64,000 nucleotides of DNA from Thraustochytrium sp. TN22 (Eukaryota; Sar; Bigyra; Thraustochytrida; Thraustochytriidae): contig JABLUY010000017.1 of NCBI GenBank assembly GCA_013306675.1, forward strand, positions 124,001 to 188,000, read 5' to 3'. Made by a program: the position numbers and the translations under genes. The notes under the pieces are model-generated. The model did not search any database. It saw nothing but the letters and a program-made list of their open reading frames with translations, and was not told the DNA's origin. Position 1 is the first letter of the stretch. Each line of letters starts with the position of its first letter. Shown here in pieces: positions 19,026-30,600 of this stretch.

Positions 19026-22000
19026 ATGGCGGAGCCCTCGTCGCTCGCCGCGTCGCGGAAGAGGCGGCGCGTCAAGATGACGCAACAGTCGCTGACGCGG
19101 TCGTCGCTTCTGTACCTGCGGCAGCTGGCTGGGCATTCTCAACCCGTGCGCTGCTGCGCGTTTAACTCCAAGAGGCATCACGTCGTGACGGCATGCTCCA
19201 AAACGCTGCGGCTGTGGACGCTGCAGCGCGAGCTGCGCCGCATCGCCACGCCCACGCGCGAGCAGGGCTGTGCACCGGCGCTCTTCGACGAGATCTTCTT
19301 CTACGAAGCCGAGGAACTCTACCTGGTCGTCTGCGGCGGCGACCCGGCCAGCGCCTCGGCGAGCTACGCAGGCTTCGTGCTCGGCTTCCACGCCGGCCTC
19401 ACGCCGGCGCTCGAATTCGCCGCCCACGACGAGGCGCCCATCGTGGCGTCCTCCTTCTCCAATGAGACGCGCGAGCTTGTCACCTGCGACGCGCGCGGGT
19501 TACTCAAAGTGTGGGCCTTCCGGCGCCAGGACGGCGGCCGCCTGCGCGTCTTCCATCGCGCCACGCTCGACACGACCAGCGGCGGCGTCAACGCGGGCGC
19601 CTGCGCGCTCTCCGTCGTAGCGCACCTCGGCGTGTGCATCGCCGCCGACCGCGATGGTCGCCTCGCCGTGGTTGATCTGCGCAATCTCGAGGTGGTTGAT
19701 CGCTACGAGAGCGCCGCGGCGCGCGAGGGCCCCGCGGGCCGCCGTGCCGCTGCGCTGACCCGCATCGTCTTTGACCCCGACGCACAGCACCTGCTCGTCG
19801 GCTTCGACGACGGCTCCGTTGACCTCTTCTGCTTCTACGAGGCAGAGACCGGCCAGGCGCGCCACGTGCTACTCTACATGACGTCCTTCAGCTGCCACCA
19901 GGGCGCAGTCCGCGACCTCTGTCTCGTGCGCGGTACCGAGGGCGCCATCTCGTGCGGCGACGACGGCCTTGTGCGCCACTGGCGCCCACTCACCAGCGCC
20001 GAGGTCGGCCGCTACCAGCACGTGTCCAAGCACATCGCGCCTGGCGCGCCGCCTCCCAAGAGGCCCGACATCGCCGTGCGCCTGGTGCCCGTGCGCCTCG
20101 ACGTCGACGCCATGTGCGCCAAGCAGCTGCTCCTGGTCGTCGCCGGAGACCTCGTCACCGTGCTCGAGGTCCTCACGCCCTGCTTGCCCTTCGCGGACGC
20201 GCCCGCCATCATCCGCCGCGCGCTCCCGGTCCTAGGGCCCAGCCCGGTCATCGCCTTTGACGCTGGCCTCAACCGCTGGAAGCTGCAGCGTAACAGGCAC
20301 CACGTGGTCGCCTTCGCCGCCGACGCCAGCGTCACCGTGCTCGACGCCGTCTCCGGCAAGGCTGCCTTTACCTTTGGGCTGCCGCCACGAGCCCAGTTCG
20401 CAGAGCTCGAGGCCGCGCGGGCCTCCAAGCGCGCTCGCACGGCCAGCGCCGCGCCGCTGGCCCCCACCGGCGCGCCGCTGCGCCTCGCCCAGCGCGCAGC
20501 GTCACCCGCGAACCTCGACCCGGCGCTGCAGGTGACCGCAGCACGCGCCACGGCCACGTGCTACTGGTGGGAGCCTTCGCTCGCGCTGCACTGCTTCGGC
20601 TGGTCCGACGGCAAGCTCGACCTGCGCGACTCCAACGCCGACCTGCGCCACGAGCTCGTCCACGACAGCAGCCTGGTCGCCGTGCTCTGCATCGCTGTGC
20701 TCCAGACGTTCGGTCCCGAGGCAAAGCGCGTGCGCGACCTCGAGGCCGAGCTTACGCCCGCAGCTGGTTACGTCCCGCTCCGCCCCGAGTCCAGCCAGGC
20801 GCAGCTCCTCGTCGACTGCGACGAGGACGCAGAGCTGGCCTCCCTGCGCATCTCGCTTGAGGCCACGGACCGGTCCAACGACCCCTTCATCGAGTCCATG
20901 ACGCGCCGCCCCCGCGCGCAGACCTCGCCCAGCCGCTTGCGCGCCCTCGCCAAGCAGGGCCAGCAGCAGCAGCTCGAGCCCCTCGACCGCGGCCCGGCGC
21001 ACGCGCTGCTCGCGGGCAACGCCCAGGGCGCCCTGCACTTGTGGAGCGTCGAGAGCGCCACGGTGGTCCGGGCGCTCCAGGCGCACTCCGGCCCGGTTCT
21101 TGACGTTGGCCGTCTCGACCCGGTCGCCCCGGCGCGCCGCCTCCCCTCCGGCCAGGCGCGCTTCCCGGCGCAACAGTGCCTGTACTCCGTGGGCCGGGAC
21201 GGCTTCTTCAAGCTCTGGTCCTACCCGGCACTCCAGCTCGTAGGTCATATTGCGCTCGCGCTTGGCACCGCGCCGGTCTCCGCCGTGCTGCCGCTCCCGG
21301 AGCACGGCCTCGTCATTGCGGGCCACGAGAATGGCCTCGTGCAGGTCCATCCGCTCCCGGTCGACGCCAGCGAGCACCTCTCGTCCACGTTCGCGGAGCG
21401 CGTCCACACCAAGCGCATCACCGCCCTGCACTGCGCGCTCTCGGACCGCAGCACCGTCCTGTCCGCCTCGCTCGACCACGGCGTTACCATCTGGCGCTTG
21501 GTCGACGCGCAGCTCGTGCTCACGCGCCGCCTCACCTTTGCGGCGCCCGTCCAAGCCGCCTGCTTCACGCCTATCTGCGACGAGATCGTCGTCACCGTCG
21601 GCAACACCATGTCGCTGGTCTCCTACTGGGACCGCGACGGTGCCGCCACGGTCGCCGCCACCTCGCTCGCCGTCCTGCCTTCCGCCGCACCAGCGGCCAC
21701 GGCCGCCAGGGACCTCGACGCAGAGGAGGAGGAAGAGGAGGGGCTTGGGCAGCTTGACGACAAGAGGCACACGAAGGAGCGCGAGGAGGCCGCCGTCCGG
21801 ACGAGGCCCAAGCAAGAACTGCAGCAGGAGAGCCCACCGGCCACACTGGTACGGATGAGCACCGCGGCCTCGCGCGTCGTAACGCCTGCTGCGCGCAAGC
21901 TGCCCGAGGTGGATCCGGCTCGCTACCCGGACCTCATGCAGGTGCAGCTGGACGTGGTCCGCGCGGCCTTTGCCGACGAGGCGGTGGACGCCGACGTCTC

Positions 22001-25000
22001 CCTCGTCCCGCCTGAGAGCCTGCTGCGCATCCTCACCGCGCTCGGCTGGGAGGGCATCACCTGGGCGCACGTGCAGCCCGTGGCCAGACGCTGCGAAGTC
22101 TCGCTGGACAAGCCCTTTTTGCAGATCGCCGAAGTACTGCGCCTCGCGAACGACTTTGTGGGCTCCGCCGAAGCAGACTCGCTCCTGGGAGGAATCCAAG
22201 CACGCGGCGTGGCGCACCTGAGGCGGCTTGCCGACCTCCAAGACCGTCACGAGGCTCTCGAGCGCGAGGACGGCGACGGAGTGCGCCTCGGGCCCAAGCG
22301 CTACGCCGACATGTGCGCCACGCGCACGGTGTTTACTTACAATAGCCTCGGGGAGAAGAGCTTTCCCAGGGTCGTTGACGTCGCTGGCAAAATCTCCGAG
22401 CCCGGCCGCCTGCGCTGGAACGCGCACGCACGGGTGGACTCGCACCTGGGCGGCGCGCACGCCGGCGACGGTTCGCGCGAGATTCGCACCTTTCCGCACC
22501 ACTTCATGCATCTCTTTGAAGCGCACTACGGGCCAAAAGTTGCGGAGCGCATCGCCACACCAACGCTGCGCAAGATGCCGCTCGCGTCCATCGCCAAGGG
22601 CGTGCGCGCGGTCTTCCTCGAGAAGATCATGCTGGACGCGCTTGCGCGTGACCAGGGTCGCCCTCGCGTCTCCATGTCGCGCTGCATCGTCGAATGGCAC
22701 CTCCGCCGCTTCGGCACGGCCGCGCGCATGAGCCGAATTGTCGCGGAGCGCGTGCTCTCCTTTCTGAACGCGCTGCGCGCGCACGCCGCGGTCCTGCTGC
22801 CCTGTCGCACGCTCCTCGGCTTCGTGCTGCCCGGCCCGCATCGCCGCAAGCCGTCCACCGCGAATTTCTTCGTCGACCTCGTGGAGCAGCTCCTTCAGCG
22901 AGGCGTCGACTACGTGCCGCACCTCGCCCTCACGGGCACCGATGCAGTGCCGCCGCGCGAGGCCCTCGAGCAGGCGGTTCAGGCCGCGCTCACGCGCCAG
23001 CGCCGCCTCAAGAACGGCGTGCGCCTGGTGGAGGACCTCACCGAGGCGCTCGCGGCCACCCTCGACACCTCGCAGGCGCACGCGCTCGACCACCTCGCCA
23101 ACTGCTTCGACGCCTGGGCTGTCTTCGCGCCGCGTCGCAGCTCCTCGCCAGCGCCCTCCGTCTCCGATCTCGCCTCGCCCGGGCCCGTGAGCCCTGGCTC
23201 GCCCGTCTCGCCCACCGTTCAGGACCTCGAGCTCCCGGAAGCGCACAATGTGCTTCTGCTCAAACCCAAGCCGCTTCGCATGCTGTCCACCTTCGTCGGC
23301 ATCGATCAGGACGCTCACGATCACGTCAGGATGCTCAAGCGCCGCGAGACCCTGGCCGACACGGACTGCCCGCCCGAGGACGCCATCATCGACCTGCCCG
23401 AGGCGCACTGGCTCGCGCAGGATCGCCCGCGCTACATGGACGCGCCCGAGCTCAAGCTCGAGGCAGCCATGCTCCCTAAGCGCCGCACGCGCCTTGAGCA
23501 AATGTCGCCGCAGCAGTTGCAGGTCTCCGACTTCGGCCGTCGCGGTAAGAAGTCCAAGTTCGTGCGACGCGCCAAGCATCGCCGCGACAGCCTCAACGCC
23601 GCGGCCGCCGCGGCCGCCGCGGCAGGGGTGGACTTCGACCCATCATCCTGGCCCGCCTCCCCAGGCAACTCGCCTCACGACTTCGGCTCCGAGCCCAGCG
23701 ACGGCTCCACAGAGAGCTCGCTCTCCGACGCGGACGACCAGCCGCCCGTGTGGAGTGAGGAGGACGCCGACGCACAGAGCGACTGGGTCTTCGACGAGAT
23801 CCCCACCTCGGCGGCAGCCATTTCGGCCGTCAAGGACGCGGCCGCAGCCAGGGCGGCCGCCGCCGCGGCAGCTGCGGCTGCCGCGGCTGCGGCCGCCGCC
23901 GAGGCCAAGTCCCGGCGCAACTCGCCGCGCTCCAGCATCGACCTCGGCATGCACGGCCTCGACGGCGGCCAGCGCCGTCGCTCCATGCTCCAGGACGCCC
24001 TCTTCTCGCCACCCGCAGAGCCCAGCGACGATGGTGCCAGCGACGTCGGCGACGCTGACGCTTGGGACGACGAGGCCCACGACGAGGACGCCGCCAAGGT
24101 CGGCGGCAGGAAGCTGAGCGCAGCGGCGCGGCGACGATCCTCCGTGGCAGGTACGAGCCGGAGAGGCTCGCTAGAGGCTGGCGCGAGCAATGGCGAGTCC
24201 ATGGCGAGCGCGGAGTCCGCGGTGCTCGATGACTCTCGCGGCAGCGTGCCCTCGCTGTCGTCGCGGCCGGCGTCGCGGCGCGCAACGCTCTCGACCGAGG
24301 AGATCGCCATTGCGCGACGCTCCTTCAACGCGTCCTTCTCCCTCAAGGAACAGGAGGCCTTCGAGCTCAAGCGCCGCATGTCCAACAACCAGATCGCGCT
24401 GCAGGAGCTGCGACAGGCAGAGGCCGAGATGTCGGCCGAGGACGCCCAGAAGCGCGCTGCCGGGGCGCGCGCCATTCAGGCCCGCGCGCGCGGATTCCTC
24501 GTCCGCACCGTCGTGAATTCGCTCGTCTCGCCCTCGCCGCTTGGCACCGACCTGGGCGACGCCTTCGCGGACGGTGACGTCCTGTCGCCGCTGCACCGCG
24601 GCTCCGTGGACCCGGACCGGACGCACTTCTCCATTCCCGGCTTCGCGGCCGAGGACCGCGTCACCTTGTCTAGATCCAGCGCCGAGGAGTCTGAGGGCGT
24701 CCGCGTGCTCACCTCTGGCACCTCGTCCATCGACGTGAACTCGCTCATCTTCAACTCGACCGAGAAGGACCCGCTGCAACGAAATGGGGGTGGCTCCGGT
24801 CTCCTCGATTTGCCGCCGTCGCCGAGGGTCGCCGCCGCGGACGACATTGCGCCTGTCTCCCAGACCAACAGCGGCTCGAGGCGCGCGAATCGCTCTCTTT
24901 TTGGCAAAGGGGGGGGCGGCGCCTCGGCCGCCGCCGCGGCGGCGCAAGCCCGCTCGCAGCTCGACCTCGACCTGGACCGCGACATCGCTGCAGCCATGGC

Positions 25001-27518
25001 CGCCAATGCGGCCGCGAGCGCCGCCGACGTACAAGGCGGTGAGGGCGGTCTCGCCAGCCTCCTCGGCGAGGGCACCGACCTGGACCCGGACGACCTCGAC
25101 GCCGACGGCCTGCCGGAGAGCGACGACGTGGACGCTGGCGACAATCAGGAGTCGGGCGCGCCGGTCGCCGTGTCCTTGGCCGCCCGGCTGGCCTCGCTTC
25201 GGCGCGCCAGCGAGGCGGCAACTGGCCAAGACCTCGCCCCGGCCGCCGAGGTGGAAGAGGAGCCCCCGGCGGTGCTGGAGCCCGCCCTGAACGACGAGCT
25301 GCGCGAGCTCCTGCGGCAGAATCGCTACGTCCCGCGCGAGCACCAGCGCCAAATGGCGGCGGACGGCGCCGACAGCCTGCGCAGCAAGGCGAACTGCTTC
25401 GGCGACGAGATCCAGTTCGACCCGCTCACGCTCATGAAGCAGCTCGGGTCCATCCCGCACTGGAAGCCGTCAGAGAACGTGGACGCGGACGAGGAGGACT
25501 GGGCGCAGATCGAGAGCCTCGACATGCGGCGCGACCAAAAGGTGGCGCAGGGCGACCTCGACTTTCTCTACGCCAACGACGACGAGGACGAGGACAAGGC
25601 GGCTGCGGCAAAGCCGGAAGCCAGCGACATTGTCGGCGCCGACAGCTCCAAGCTCTGGGAGCGCTTTTTCAAGGAGATGGAGGCGCTCTTGAAACCGCAG
25701 GCCGCGACACACATCGAGACGGACCTGGAGCGCCAGGAGCGTAAGCTGCGCGAGCTGAAGCGCATCATGCAGGCCGAGGGCATCGACATGGGCCTGAGCG
25801 AGGAGGAGGTCGGCGAGACCAAAGCTGGCGCCGACGCCGGCTTCGAGGCTCGCGCCAAGCGCTACTGGAAGCAGCTGCAGCACGCTGTCAAGATCGGCAG
25901 CGCGCTGCGCAGCCAGCGCAAGGAACGACTGGAGCAGGCGTGCGCGGGCTCGCTCGAGGTGCAGGAGCTCACGCTGGGCGAGCCTGCGAACGCCGCGGCG
26001 GACGCGGGCCAGTACGCCTATTTTCGCTTCGTGGTGCCGGCCGCCGACAGCTTTCTTACGGTGAGCATCCACTCCACGGACGGCGACCCGGACCTCTTTC
26101 TGTCCAATATCGCCGTGCCGACGCTCAAGGACTACCTGTGGCGCACCTCGGCCATTGGGCGGCAGCGCATCGTGCTGCGGCCGGGAGATGAGAACTATCG
26201 CGCTGGCGTCTACGTCGCAGGCGTATACTCGCTGACCAAGGCGGCTTTTCACCTCGTGGCGGAGCTGCAGAACAGCGACTATGGGTCAGCACAGCTGGAC
26301 CACGTTACAGCGCTTACGAGCAAGTTCAATCGCTTTGCGGTGAACCCGCACCGGCGCAGCGTGGAGGAGATTGATCGTGAGCTCGAGGAGGAGCGCCGGC
26401 TAAAGGAGGCCGCCGCGATGCACGCGCGCCTCTTCGGGAACGAAAAGGCTGCCGCGGCGGACGTGCACGCGCACGCGAGAGCGCCAGGGGCCTCGGCGGC
26501 GCCGCCGCCCCTGGAACGGCGCGCCACCTGCCCGTCGCTGGGCGTCAGCATCAGAGACGAGGACCTCCCGACGCCCATCGGCAGCGGCGCCATGGACGAC
26601 CTCTTCACGACGCATGAGAACAACCGTGACGACGGCCTAGAGCGCAGGCTGGTAGCGCTAGGCCGCCAGGAGCTGCGGCGCGAGCAGCTCCTGGACCCTA
26701 GCCTGCAGGGCGTCCGCAACCAGGGCCAGGGCCAGGACGAGGGCGGCCTGGAGACCATGGCGCTCATGGACAAGGACAGCGATGCGGACTCGGTGACGAC
26801 CTGGGGAGGCGAGAGTCTCGTGTCGGAGCTCGTGCCGCCCAAGCGCACGCGCCTCGCCAAGCACCTGCTCGTCATGCCGCAGCCGGTCTCGTACGACTTG
26901 AACAAGTTCCACGCGGCGCGGGTCAAGGCGCAGCGCGCGGCGCTGGCGAGCCAGCAGGCGGCGCTGGAGCCGCGATCGAGGTATAAGCAGGCATTCCATG
27001 CCTTCAAGGAGCACGGATGCCTGCGTCGCGCGGTGAAGGAGGACCTCGGCCACGAGGTGACTGCCGAGGACCTCGAGCGCTGGCTCGCAGAGGTGGTTGG
27101 CGAGCAGACGCAGACCGCCGCTCTCGTGGCGGACTTTGACCGCTTCGAGAAGGTCCTTGTGGACCTTGAGAAGCGCGTCATCCAGCAGAAGCGCGCGCGC
27201 ATGGACGGCAAAGAGGAGGAGCTGCGCGAGTTGGACGAGCGCCTCGCGTTCCCACGGGCGCTCGGCCGCGTGGCCCTGGGCGTCGGCCCCCGTGTCGGGC
27301 TGGACGTGGCGCACCTGCCGGTGCCCAAGGAGCCAGAGGAGCCGCTGCCCAACTTTGCGGCCCTCTTTGCAAAGCCGCCGGCGGCCCTGGAGGCTGCACA
27401 GCGGCGCGCCAAGAAGCGTGCGGTGGACCACATTCGTCGCGTGCGTCGCGAGAAGCTCCTTCGTGAGAAGCTGGGCGACGCGGCGGTGGCCGAGATGCAA
27501 AAGAACGGCGGCTGGTAA
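19026..27518 (+). CDS. Giant WD40-repeat protein with IQ motif and PPC-like domain
   Basis: A 2830-residue single-exon gene, the largest in the window. Two WD40 beta-propeller regions cover about residues 25-470 and 500-870, with recognisable blades (TLRLWTL, LVRHWRPL, LHLWSVES, FFKLWSY, VTIWRLVD). A helical region follows (about 960-1420), then a long low-complexity, Ser/Ala/acid-rich middle with alanine runs. An IQ-like calmodulin motif (RAIQARARGFLVRT) is near residue 1815. Residues about 2310-2420 (YFRFVVPAADSFLTVSIHS, DPDLFLSN, AGVYVAGVYS) resemble the pre-peptidase C-terminal (PPC) beta-sandwich common in bacterial secreted proteins. The C-terminus is charged and helical. The ATG sits in a good ACCATGG context. 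Large WD40-IQ proteins are often axonemal, so a ciliary role is plausible, but no orthologue is recognised. Confidence 0.85.
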   Translation: MAEPSSLAASRKRRRVKMTQQSLTRSSLLYLRQLAGHSQPVRCCAFNSKRHHVVTACSKTLRLWTLQRELRRIATPTREQGCAPALFDEIFFYEAEELYLVVCGGDPASASASYAGFVLGFHAGLTPALEFAAHDEAPIVASSFSNETRELVTCDARGLLKVWAFRRQDGGRLRVFHRATLDTTSGGVNAGACALSVVAHLGVCIAADRDGRLAVVDLRNLEVVDRYESAAAREGPAGRRAAALTRIVFDPDAQHLLVGFDDGSVDLFCFYEAETGQARHVLLYMTSFSCHQGAVRDLCLVRGTEGAISCGDDGLVRHWRPLTSAEVGRYQHVSKHIAPGAPPPKRPDIAVRLVPVRLDVDAMCAKQLLLVVAGDLVTVLEVLTPCLPFADAPAIIRRALPVLGPSPVIAFDAGLNRWKLQRNRHHVVAFAADASVTVLDAVSGKAAFTFGLPPRAQFAELEAARASKRARTASAAPLAPTGAPLRLAQRAASPANLDPALQVTAARATATCYWWEPSLALHCFGWSDGKLDLRDSNADLRHELVHDSSLVAVLCIAVLQTFGPEAKRVRDLEAELTPAAGYVPLRPESSQAQLLVDCDEDAELASLRISLEATDRSNDPFIESMTRRPRAQTSPSRLRALAKQGQQQQLEPLDRGPAHALLAGNAQGALHLWSVESATVVRALQAHSGPVLDVGRLDPVAPARRLPSGQARFPAQQCLYSVGRDGFFKLWSYPALQLVGHIALALGTAPVSAVLPLPEHGLVIAGHENGLVQVHPLPVDASEHLSSTFAERVHTKRITALHCALSDRSTVLSASLDHGVTIWRLVDAQLVLTRRLTFAAPVQAACFTPICDEIVVTVGNTMSLVSYWDRDGAATVAATSLAVLPSAAPAATAARDLDAEEEEEEGLGQLDDKRHTKEREEAAVRTRPKQELQQESPPATLVRMSTAASRVVTPAARKLPEVDPARYPDLMQVQLDVVRAAFADEAVDADVSLVPPESLLRILTALGWEGITWAHVQPVARRCEVSLDKPFLQIAEVLRLANDFVGSAEADSLLGGIQARGVAHLRRLADLQDRHEALEREDGDGVRLGPKRYADMCATRTVFTYNSLGEKSFPRVVDVAGKISEPGRLRWNAHARVDSHLGGAHAGDGSREIRTFPHHFMHLFEAHYGPKVAERIATPTLRKMPLASIAKGVRAVFLEKIMLDALARDQGRPRVSMSRCIVEWHLRRFGTAARMSRIVAERVLSFLNALRAHAAVLLPCRTLLGFVLPGPHRRKPSTANFFVDLVEQLLQRGVDYVPHLALTGTDAVPPREALEQAVQAALTRQRRLKNGVRLVEDLTEALAATLDTSQAHALDHLANCFDAWAVFAPRRSSSPAPSVSDLASPGPVSPGSPVSPTVQDLELPEAHNVLLLKPKPLRMLSTFVGIDQDAHDHVRMLKRRETLADTDCPPEDAIIDLPEAHWLAQDRPRYMDAPELKLEAAMLPKRRTRLEQMSPQQLQVSDFGRRGKKSKFVRRAKHRRDSLNAAAAAAAAAGVDFDPSSWPASPGNSPHDFGSEPSDGSTESSLSDADDQPPVWSEEDADAQSDWVFDEIPTSAAAISAVKDAAAARAAAAAAAAAAAAAAAAEAKSRRNSPRSSIDLGMHGLDGGQRRRSMLQDALFSPPAEPSDDGASDVGDADAWDDEAHDEDAAKVGGRKLSAAARRRSSVAGTSRRGSLEAGASNGESMASAESAVLDDSRGSVPSLSSRPASRRATLSTEEIAIARRSFNASFSLKEQEAFELKRRMSNNQIALQELRQAEAEMSAEDAQKRAAGARAIQARARGFLVRTVVNSLVSPSPLGTDLGDAFADGDVLSPLHRGSVDPDRTHFSIPGFAAEDRVTLSRSSAEESEGVRVLTSGTSSIDVNSLIFNSTEKDPLQRNGGGSGLLDLPPSPRVAAADDIAPVSQTNSGSRRANRSLFGKGGGGASAAAAAAQARSQLDLDLDRDIAAAMAANAAASAADVQGGEGGLASLLGEGTDLDPDDLDADGLPESDDVDAGDNQESGAPVAVSLAARLASLRRASEAATGQDLAPAAEVEEEPPAVLEPALNDELRELLRQNRYVPREHQRQMAADGADSLRSKANCFGDEIQFDPLTLMKQLGSIPHWKPSENVDADEEDWAQIESLDMRRDQKVAQGDLDFLYANDDEDEDKAAAAKPEASDIVGADSSKLWERFFKEMEALLKPQAATHIETDLERQERKLRELKRIMQAEGIDMGLSEEEVGETKAGADAGFEARAKRYWKQLQHAVKIGSALRSQRKERLEQACAGSLEVQELTLGEPANAAADAGQYAYFRFVVPAADSFLTVSIHSTDGDPDLFLSNIAVPTLKDYLWRTSAIGRQRIVLRPGDENYRAGVYVAGVYSLTKAAFHLVAELQNSDYGSAQLDHVTALTSKFNRFAVNPHRRSVEEIDRELEEERRLKEAAAMHARLFGNEKAAAADVHAHARAPGASAAPPPLERRATCPSLGVSIRDEDLPTPIGSGAMDDLFTTHENNRDDGLERRLVALGRQELRREQLLDPSLQGVRNQGQGQDEGGLETMALMDKDSDADSVTTWGGESLVSELVPPKRTRLAKHLLVMPQPVSYDLNKFHAARVKAQRAALASQQAALEPRSRYKQAFHAFKEHGCLRRAVKEDLGHEVTAEDLERWLAEVVGEQTQTAALVADFDRFEKVLVDLEKRVIQQKRARMDGKEEELRELDERLAFPRALGRVALGVGPRVGLDVAHLPVPKEPEEPLPNFAALFAKPPAALEAAQRRAKKRAVDHIRRVRREKLLREKLGDAAVAEMQKNGGW

Positions 27519-27674
27519 ACATGGACGAAGGATTCTCTAGTGAGCGAGCTCAAGCGAGCTAGCTAGATGAAAGAGGCGGTGAACGCCGAGTGGCAGACCC
27601 GCCGGCCGGCCTCGGTAGGTTTTGTCACACCTGCTAACATAGGCTCTAAAAAAAAAGTGCTAAGAGGTGGTAAG

Positions 27675-30600
27675 CTAATCAATGGTGATGCTGCCGCTGC
27701 GGTCAATCCGTATGTTTCGCTGCGATGCAGAGTTGCCCGAGCCGTGTCCATTGCGGTCGTCTGGCGGAACGCGCCGCTGGCCGGCGGCGCCAGCTGCCGA
27801 GGAAGTGCCGGGCCGCGGCGCGCTCTGGTCCGAGCCTGAGGCAGAGCGGCCCTTGCCGGCAAGGACGCGCTTGAGGCGGGCATTCTCGGCGTGCGAGGCG
27901 ACGAGCTGCTTCTCGAGGTCGGTCAAGGACGAGAGCACCTCCTCGAGCTCGCGCGCAGCATTCGTCTTTTGCGAAGCAACACCCCGGAGCTGCGTGGAGG
28001 CGTTCTCAACGTGTGCGGCGAGGCGGTCACGTTCGGCCTCGAGACGCTCCATCTCGAAGAGGTTGTTACGCAGCTTACGCTTGAGCTCGATGACCTTGTC
28101 ATCGGACTCCTGCAGGCGCGCCAGGGCCTCGCGCAGCTGGTCGCGCTCGGCATGCAGCGCCTGCTCGAGCTCGTGTACACGTGCGCCGGGGGAGTCAAGA
28201 CCCACACCGCTCTCGTCGTCCAGCGCATGCATGGCGTCGAGGTCGCCGTCGTGGTCATTGCGCTTGCTGAGCCGCGTGATCTTCTCCTCGAGACGCGTGG
28301 TGCGGTCCTTCTCGGCCTCGAGCTGTGCGAGCAGAGCCCGGCGCTCGCGCTCAAGGCTGGCCCGATCCTCGTCGTCGATGCCGTCAGCCTCGGCGCGGAA
28401 GCGGTCAGCGCGCTTTTGCGCGCGCTGCGCGAGCTCCATGAGCGCGCGCACTCCGGCGTCCTCGTCGCGGTTGACGTCCGCGATCGCTTGCGCCTGCTTG
28501 GCGAGCACTTGGATAATGTCGCGCAGGCTCTGGGAGGCTGTGGCCGTGGCGACGGGGGCGGGCGGCGCTGCTGTGGCAGCGCCGCCGCGGCGGTCCCCAT
28601 GATCGTAATCGTCGACAAGGTCCTGAATGGCGGCGCGGCGCGAGCCGAGCGCCTCGTGGAGCTGTGCGAGTTGGCGCGAGAGACCGACGAGCTTGTTCTT
28701 ATGCGTGCGAGCCATGTGCGGGCCGCCGAGCGCGGTGCTCTCCTGCGCGGCCTCAAGGGACTGCTTCTCCTCCTCGAGCGAGGCGAGCGAGACCTCGAGG
28801 GAGTCGATCTTGTCCCACAGTTCGCGGGACTTGGCGCGTTCCTTGTCGAGCTCGTCCTGGAGCGCCGCCTCGTTGCTGTTGTCGTCGTTGTGGTTGTTGT
28901 TGCTGCTGCTCCTGCTGTTATACTCGCCATCGTCATTGCCGGTGCGCGGGCGGTCCTTGAGCGCGGCACGCGGCGCGGAGGCGCGGCCGGCGTCGCGCAG
29001 CGCGGCATCGCGCTGCTGCAGCGCAATATCGCGCACGCGGAGCACGCTGCGGAGCTCCTCGCGCAGCGCGCTGGCCTGACGCTCCGCGACCTCCATTTCC
29101 TGCTCAGCGTTGACGCGCGCTTCGTCGGCGCGGTCGGCGACGGTGCGCGCGTCGGCCTCGGCGCGCTGCGCGTCCTCGAGGCGGTCGGTGGCCTCGGCGA
29201 CCTCGGCCTGGAGCGCGTCGACCTTGGCCTGGAGGTCGGCGAGCGCCTGCGCATCGCGGTGCTGGCGCATCTTGAGGCGCGCATTGTCGTTTTCGAGCGA
29301 GGAGGAGCCCTGGAGCGCCTTGTCGCGCGCCTGGAGCGCGTTCTTGCGGTCGCCGAGCGCCTGGTCGAGGCGCTTCATGGCGTTCTCCTGCTCGCGCAGC
29401 GCCGCATCTCGCTCCATGACAAGCGCCTCCTTTTGCTGCTCGAGGATGGCGACGTCCTGCTGCGAGGCGGCAGCCTTGCGGCGCGCGGCCTCGAGAGCGC
29501 GAGCCTGCGCGTGCAAGTCCTTCTCGAGGCGTTTCTTATCGTCCTCTGCGTTGCGGCGGGCCGTCTCTGCGGCCTGGACGTCGGTGCGCGCGCGCTCGAG
29601 GTCCTGCAGCCCCTGCAGGTACTTGCGGTTGGCGTCGTCCATGGCAGCTACGGCGCGGTCGCGCTCCTCCATGACCTGCTTCATTTCGTCAATGAGCGCG
29701 CTGTGGCGGCTCTCCGCGGCGCGAATCTCGCGCATGGTCACCTCGCGGTCGCGGTTGGCCTTCTCCAGCTGCGACTGCAGCGCGCGCCGCTGGTGGCGCT
29801 CCGTCTCCATCTCCTCCTGGCCGATGCCGTGCACGAGCGCGAGGTCGTCCATGGACGCCTGCGTCTTGTCGAAATTGTCCTCGGCAGCGCGTAGCGCGCG
29901 CGCCAACTTGTCCTTTTCCTTGCGCTCCGTGGCGAGGCGGCGCTCCAGGTCGCGCACGCGGCCCAGCAGCTCGCGGCCCACGCCGCTGCCGCCGGCCTCC
30001 GAGGCGGCGAGCGCGTCCGAGGCCATGGACGAGACCGATGACGAGGAGGACGAGGGCCGCCGCGCCAGGTCGCCGCCCGCGCCCCGCGGACCAACCAGGT
30101 CGACGGCGCCGTCCTCGCCGATGCGCATACCGCGCACGCGCATGCGCCGCCGCTCGAAGGTGGGCGAGCTTTCGCGGGACGCGACGCTCGCGACGGCGGC
30201 GCTGCCGCGGCGCCGCGGCGAGGCGGTGGACACCACGTCACCGCCGCCGCCGCCGCCGCCGTTGGCGCTCCCGTTGGCCTGCTTGAGCGCGCGGCGCAGG
30301 CGCTGGATCTCGCGCTCCGCGTCCTGCAGCTCCGCTTCGGTCTGTCGCAGCAGCGTCTGACGCTTCTCGTCGAAGGCTCGCTCCTGCGCCTGCAGCTGCT
30401 TGCGCAGGCGCGCCAGCTCGGCGTCCGAGTTGGCCGCGTCCGAGTTGGTGCTCATGCCAAAGGCGCCCAGCTCGCTGCGGTGGTCGTCCTTGAACGGCCA
30501 CACCTGCGCGGACTTGGCGCGCTGCAGCTCCTGCTCCAGCTCCTGCACGCGCGCCGCCAGCTTGCGCGCGCGCGCGCGCTCGCGCGCCGCCTCGGCGCTC

